Assembly: GCA_900321865.1 (NCBI GenBank) | Contig: ONXP01000085.1 | Location: 1 to 10,700 of the forward strand | Direction: 5' to 3' | DNA from: an uncultured Elusimicrobia bacterium | GTDB lineage: Bacteria > RUG730 | Length of the DNA stretch: 10,700 nucleotides | Part shown: in pieces, positions 7,372 through 10,700 of the stretch | Position numbering within the stretch: position 1 is the stretch's first letter | How the letters are laid out: each line of letters starts with the position of its first letter | Position numbers and translations under genes: made by a program | The notes under the pieces: generated by a model | Databases searched by the model: none | Seen by the model: only the letters and a program-made list of their open reading frames with translations | Told to the model about the DNA's origin: nothing

Positions 7372-7705
7372 CACCATAAACATAAATTGTATAATTTCTT
7401 CCTAACCCCAAGAAACCTGTAGAATATCTGTGATCTACATGATGAATTTTAGTTATATTTCCGTTCTTACATGCAGCCTCTATACTAGCATCCCCCACAA
7501 CTATTAAACCAAATATAGTGGAAACTTTTGCCGTTCCTACTTTTGAATATTCTTCTCCGCTATAACTAGATGGTAACATATAAGGAGCTTTTATGTTTGT
7601 GTGCAATGCACCTCTCATAGGTAACCCCTCTGGTCCACCTAAAAATCCACATCCAAACATAGCCAAAGAACAAAAAATCACAAAAAATAAAAAAAGTTTT
7701 TTCAT
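7367..7705 (-). CDS. Small TRL-like lipoprotein
   Basis: This 112-residue protein begins with a lipoprotein signal peptide: Lys2-Lys3, a hydrophobic stretch, and the lipobox-like AMFGC with the acylation cysteine at 19. The mature part of 94 residues would be anchored in a membrane. Its C-terminal half has GDASIEAACKNGNITKIHH (71-89) and ends with a short Tyr-rich beta-like tail (YTIYVYGD). This matches my recollection of the TRL-like family (named after a tRNA-associated locus), whose function is unknown. No tRNA gene is near it here. The ATG has a near-perfect AGGAGGT ribosome binding site, so translation should be strong. The gene stands alone, opposite to its neighbours, with its own candidate promoter and terminator. 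The lipoprotein call is firm; the family name is from memory of the motif, and no function should be assigned. Confidence 0.85.
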   Translation of the reverse strand: MKKLFLFFVIFCSLAMFGCGFLGGPEGLPMRGALHTNIKAPYMLPSSYSGEEYSKVGTAKVSTIFGLIVVGDASIEAACKNGNITKIHHVDHRYSTGFLGLGRNYTIYVYGD

Positions 7706-7720
7706 AAAACCTCCTAATAA

Positions 7721-7736
7721 TATTATCTTGATAATA
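7721..7736. promoter_or_regulatory. Operator-like inverted repeat upstream of the lipoprotein gene
   Basis: TATTATC and GATAATA (7721-7727 and 7730-7736) are perfect inverted copies separated by TT. On the minus strand the repeat covers the candidate -10 box and the expected transcription start of the lipoprotein gene, just ahead of its ribosome binding site. That is where a repressor would bind, but no regulator gene is in the window and chance is possible. Confidence 0.35.
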
Positions 7737-7759
7737 AAAAATATTAAAACAAAAGTAAA
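7731..7759 (-). promoter_or_regulatory. Candidate promoter of the TRL-like lipoprotein gene
   Basis: On the minus strand TTTACT (complement of 7754-7759, 4 of 6 to consensus) is followed after exactly 17 bp by TATTAT (complement of 7731-7736, 5 of 6). The start would lie near 7724, leaving a leader of about 20 bases that contains the AGGAGGT site. Confidence 0.4.
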
Positions 7760-7826
7760 GATATTTTTATTTTAAAAAATTAAAAAATTTAGTAGCATTA
7801 TATAAATTTATTTTTAGGATTTTTTT

Positions 7827-9641
7827 ATGTTTGATATCACTAAAATACGAAATTTCTCGATAATTGCCCATATAGATCACGGAAAATCTACCATAGCTGA
7901 TAGAATTTTAGAACTAACAGGTGCTGTTCCAAAAAGAAAAATGCAAGACCAAATTTTAGATGCAATGGAACTAGAAAGAGAGAGAGGAATAACTATAAAG
8001 GCAAAATCTGTTCGAATAGAATATAAAACAAAATCAAACGAAATTTATATATTAAATCTAATTGATACTCCGGGACATGTAGATTTTTCATATGAGGTTT
8101 CAAAGTCTTTGCAGTCTTGTGAAGGAGCACTTTTAGTAGTTGATGCTAGCCAAGGAATAGAAGCTCAAACCTTTGCCAATATGCATTTAGCAGAAGAAAA
8201 TAATCTAGTTATAATACCTGTTTTAAATAAAGTAGATCTCCCTAGTGCAGACATAGAATCAGTTTCTAAACAAATAGAAGATAATTTTTTGTTAGGTCTA
8301 GAGCCTATTAAAGTCAGTGGGAAAACAGGCCTAGGTATTCCAGAAGTCTTAGAATCTATAATTGAAAATATTCCGCATCCTATTGGCGATCCTAATAAAA
8401 AACTGGCATGTATGATAATAGATTCTAATTATGATGCTTATAGAGGGATCATTGTAGATGTCAGGATGTTTGACGGCACCTTAAAGGTAGGAATGAATAT
8501 AAAAATGTTTTCATCGGGCGATACTTATGAGGTTTTAGAAGTTGGATATTTAGGAATGAATGTCAAAAAAACAGATACTTTGTTAGCAGGAGAAGTTGGT
8601 TATATTATTGCAAATATAAAAAATATTTCTTCTGTAAAAATAGGCGACACAATAACAGAATATAATAATGAAACTCTAAATGCTCTTCCTGGATATAAAG
8701 AAGCAAAACCTTTTGTTTATGTTGGGCTTTACCCTATAAATACTAATGACTATGAGCAACTTAGAGTTGCACTAGAAAAGTTAAAGCTTAACGATTATTC
8801 TTTTTATTTTCAACCTGAAACGTCTAAGGCTTTAGGCTTTGGATTTCGATGCGGATTTTTAGGGCTTTTGCATATGGATATAATAAAAGAAAGATTAACT
8901 AGAGAATATAATTTAGATCTTTTAATAACTTCGCCGAATGTTATATACAAAGTTGTAAAATTTAATGGAGAAGAATACGACATAGACAGTCCGTCTAAGC
9001 TTCCAGAAAATGGACGAGATTATAAAGCTATAAAAGAACCTTTTATAAAAGCTACAATAATAACTCCGTCTAATACTGTTGGAGGAATTATTAGTCTTTG
9101 TCAAGAAAAAAGAGGAATATCAGTAGATATGAAGTATTTATCTGAAACCAAAAGTATTATTATTTACAATTTACCTCTTGCAGAAATTTTATACGATTTT
9201 TATGATAAATTGAAGTCTATATCCAAAGGGCATGCTTCGTTTGATTATCAATATATTGGCTATAAAGAATCTGAATTAGTAAAACTAGAAATTTTAATAA
9301 ATGGCGAAGAAGTAGATGCTTTGACAATGATGTGTCATAAAGATAATGCCTATCATTTAGGTAGGAATTTGATAGAAAAATTAAGAAAAATTATTCCACG
9401 ACAATTATTTGAAGTGCCACTTCAAGCAAAAGTTGGAGGGAAAATTATTGTTAGAGACAATATCAAAGCTGTTAGAAAAGATGTTTTAGCTAAATGTTAT
9501 GGCGGTGATATTTCCAGAAAACGAAAATTATTAGAAAAACAAAAAGAAGGAAAGAAGAAAATGAAACAGCTAGGAAAAATTTCTATTCCTCAGGAAGCTT
9601 TTAGTGCTGTTTTATCATTAGAAAAAGGAGAAGAAAAATAA
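7827..9641 (+). CDS. lepA: Elongation factor 4 (LepA), ribosome-associated GTPase
   Basis: LepA/EF4 is a translational GTPase that acts on the ribosome; proposed roles include back-translocation and 30S biogenesis. At 604 residues it matches the usual 595-605. All GTPase motifs are intact: AHIDHGKST (14-22), RGITIK (53-58), DTPGH (80-84), NKVD (134-137) and SGKTG (164-168). EF-G-like domains follow. The LepA-specific C-terminal domain is visible in GGDISRKRKLLEKQKEGKKK and the nearby QLGKISIPQEAF. The ATG has AGGA (7816-7819) 7 bp upstream. A TATAAA at 7801-7806 could be a -10 box, but no convincing -35 box precedes it. The gene is directly followed by lepB, the classical lepA-lepB arrangement, with its stop codon adjoining the next start. 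Confidence 0.98.
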   Translation: MFDITKIRNFSIIAHIDHGKSTIADRILELTGAVPKRKMQDQILDAMELERERGITIKAKSVRIEYKTKSNEIYILNLIDTPGHVDFSYEVSKSLQSCEGALLVVDASQGIEAQTFANMHLAEENNLVIIPVLNKVDLPSADIESVSKQIEDNFLLGLEPIKVSGKTGLGIPEVLESIIENIPHPIGDPNKKLACMIIDSNYDAYRGIIVDVRMFDGTLKVGMNIKMFSSGDTYEVLEVGYLGMNVKKTDTLLAGEVGYIIANIKNISSVKIGDTITEYNNETLNALPGYKEAKPFVYVGLYPINTNDYEQLRVALEKLKLNDYSFYFQPETSKALGFGFRCGFLGLLHMDIIKERLTREYNLDLLITSPNVIYKVVKFNGEEYDIDSPSKLPENGRDYKAIKEPFIKATIITPSNTVGGIISLCQEKRGISVDMKYLSETKSIIIYNLPLAEILYDFYDKLKSISKGHASFDYQYIGYKESELVKLEILINGEEVDALTMMCHKDNAYHLGRNLIEKLRKIIPRQLFEVPLQAKVGGKIIVRDNIKAVRKDVLAKCYGGDISRKRKLLEKQKEGKKKMKQLGKISIPQEAFSAVLSLEKGEEK

Positions 9642-10433
9642 ATGTTTTTACCTAATTATAATATGGAACAAAAAGTATTATTATTTTTTATTATTTTAAT
9701 AGTTTTAAAAATAATATTTTCTCTCCTTGTCAAAAAAAATTGTTTTTCAGAAAAAAATAAAAATCTTTTTTTAGAAATTTTAGAGTGGGTCAATACTGGA
9801 TTTTCTGCACTTTGGGTAGCATTTTTAATAATGTATTTTGTTGTCCAGGCTTTTAAAATTCCTTCTGGTTCAATGGAAAATACTTTACTAGTAGGCGATC
9901 ACCTTTTGGTTAACAAATTTTTTTACGGAATTAGGCTTCCAAACTTAAAAATTTCTAGTGAAAAAAAATTGCATGCTAAAAATTTAAAAATAAACGATAA
10001 TTTTTATATAAATTTTTATATGAAAAGATATTTAATAAAAAACGAAGTCAAAAGAGGCGATATGATAGTTTTTGCATATCCAGAGGATACTAGTAAAGAT
10101 TTTATAAAAAGATGTGTTGCCGTACCTGGAGATAAAGTTGAAATAAAAAATAAACTTTTATACATAAATGATGTTTTAGAAAAAGCAACATATCCGGTGC
10201 ATAAAGATTTTAGAATTTTTGAAAAATTTAATGCTCCATCTGAATATTTAGTCAGGGACAATTATGGGCCTATAGTTTTACCAAAAGATTATTATTTTAT
10301 GTTAGGTGATAATAGAGATAATAGTCTAGACAGTAGGTATTGGGGCCCACTTCATAAAGATTACATAAAAGGAAAACCTATTTTAGTTTTTTTCCCTTTT
10401 CATAGAATAAAATTTTTATCTAGAGGAAAATAA
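9642..10433 (+). CDS. lepB: Signal peptidase I
   Basis: This S26-family serine protease cleaves signal peptides from exported preproteins on the outer face of the inner membrane. The 263-residue protein has two hydrophobic segments (about 11-30 and 52-70). The catalytic serine is in PSGSM (Ser77), and the lysine general base in FIKRCVAVPGD is Lys156. The box-E motif GDNRDNSLDSRYWG spans 222-235. Between GIRLP (96-100) and KRGD (137-140) is a Lys-rich stretch of about 36 residues that seems longer than in many homologues. The ATG follows the lepA TAA with no gap. Its Shine-Dalgarno sequence AAGGAG (9625-9630) lies inside lepA, 11 bp upstream, so coupled translation is likely. An internal Met8 has no ribosome binding site. 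Confidence 0.96.
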   Translation: MFLPNYNMEQKVLLFFIILIVLKIIFSLLVKKNCFSEKNKNLFLEILEWVNTGFSALWVAFLIMYFVVQAFKIPSGSMENTLLVGDHLLVNKFFYGIRLPNLKISSEKKLHAKNLKINDNFYINFYMKRYLIKNEVKRGDMIVFAYPEDTSKDFIKRCVAVPGDKVEIKNKLLYINDVLEKATYPVHKDFRIFEKFNAPSEYLVRDNYGPIVLPKDYYFMLGDNRDNSLDSRYWGPLHKDYIKGKPILVFFPFHRIKFLSRGK

Positions 10434-10440
10434 ATTATCT

Positions 10441-10700
10441 ATGCCAAAAATAGTTTTAATTAGTTTAATTGGAGCTTTGGCTGGACTTGATAATAGTTTT
10501 TTCTTTAATGTTATGATCTCGAGAGCTATAGTTTTAGGACCTCTTTTTGGATTTATCATAGGAGATATGAAAACTGGTACTTTTTTAGGATTTATAATAG
10601 AAATGCTTTTTTCAAATGTTCTTTATATTGGAAATTTTGTACCAATAAATATTTCTTTTTTTATAACTATTGTAATGGGATCTCTTTATTTTACTAAAAG
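10441..10700 (+). CDS. PTS IIC-like membrane protein (mannose/sorbose family), partial
   Basis: The reading frame starts with ATG 7 bp after the lepB stop and stays open for 86 codons to the window edge, so the 3' end is missing. The translation begins MPKIVLISLIGALAGLDNSF and continues through NVMISRAIVLGPLFGFIIGD and GFIIEMLFSNVLYIG. The order of LD near residue 16, MISR-x-IV, GPL-x-G-x-x-x-GD and a Glu in a hydrophobic helix matches the N-terminal part of the sorbose/mannose PTS IIC subunit, which forms the sugar channel with IID. The usual PPD segment is replaced by FVPINIS. At least two or three membrane segments are visible. AGAGG at 10422-10426 is the nearest ribosome binding site, 14 bp upstream, which is rather far. 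It probably belongs to the lepA-lepB unit. The sugar specificity is unknown, and transport is not proven. Confidence 0.7.
   Translation, partial: MPKIVLISLIGALAGLDNSFFFNVMISRAIVLGPLFGFIIGDMKTGTFLGFIIEMLFSNVLYIGNFVPINISFFITIVMGSLYFTK

Noticed and set aside
7593-7775. Plus-strand 60-codon reading frame across the lipoprotein start region
   Set aside because: It is antisense to the lipoprotein signal peptide and strong ribosome binding site, and has no start signal of its own.
1-10700. CRISPR array, insertion sequence, prophage, defence system or RNA gene
   Set aside because: No regularly spaced repeats, transposase or integrase-like product, defence protein motif or tRNA/rRNA-like structure was seen; the genes present are conserved housekeeping and envelope genes.

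Overview
This is a very AT-rich bacterial chromosome segment with ordinary housekeeping and cell-envelope genes. Diaminopimelate epimerase, a lipoprotein with a lipobox, UDP-galactopyranose mutase and a group 1 glycosyltransferase point to a Gram-negative-type bacterium with meso-DAP peptidoglycan and surface glycans. The low GC, short gaps and mixed gene order resemble host-associated or free-living low-GC lineages. Elusimicrobiota (Endomicrobia-like) is one guess, but nothing in the window proves the phylum. The genetic code looks standard: stops are TAA or TAG, and Trp is TGG.

Layout. Positions 1-325 are a non-coding, extremely AT-rich stretch with one perfect A/T-only inverted repeat. From 5313 down to 326 runs a minus-strand unit of four tightly packed genes, transcribed in the order glf (UDP-galactopyranose mutase), aroC (chorismate synthase), glgA (glycogen synthase) and a GT4-family glycosyltransferase, with gaps of 20, 12 and 9 bp. 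A divergent intergenic region (about 5314-5493) holds candidate promoters for both directions and a perfect 20-bp palindrome. To its right on the plus strand lie dapF and efp, closed by a strong intrinsic terminator at 6964-6998. A gene-free stretch of roughly 370 bp follows. Next is a single minus-strand gene for a small TRL-like lipoprotein (7367-7705) with its own candidate promoter and terminator. The plus strand then continues with lepA (EF4), lepB (signal peptidase I, starting on the base after the lepA stop) and the first 86 codons of a membrane protein resembling the IIC subunit of mannose/sorbose-family PTS permeases, cut by the window edge.

How the genes fit together. glf makes UDP-galactofuranose, and the GT4 enzyme could use nucleotide sugars for a surface glycan. 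glgA makes alpha-1,4-glucan storage polymer. aroC finishes the shikimate pathway and dapF supplies meso-DAP for the cell wall and lysine. efp and lepA act on the ribosome, and lepB processes exported preproteins. I found no mobile element, CRISPR array, tRNA, rRNA, toxin-antitoxin or defence genes, and no convincing new system. The points most worth a second look are the palindromic elements in the promoters, the mixed glf-aroC-glgA-GT operon, the isolated TRL-like lipoprotein and the PTS-like gene behind lepB.
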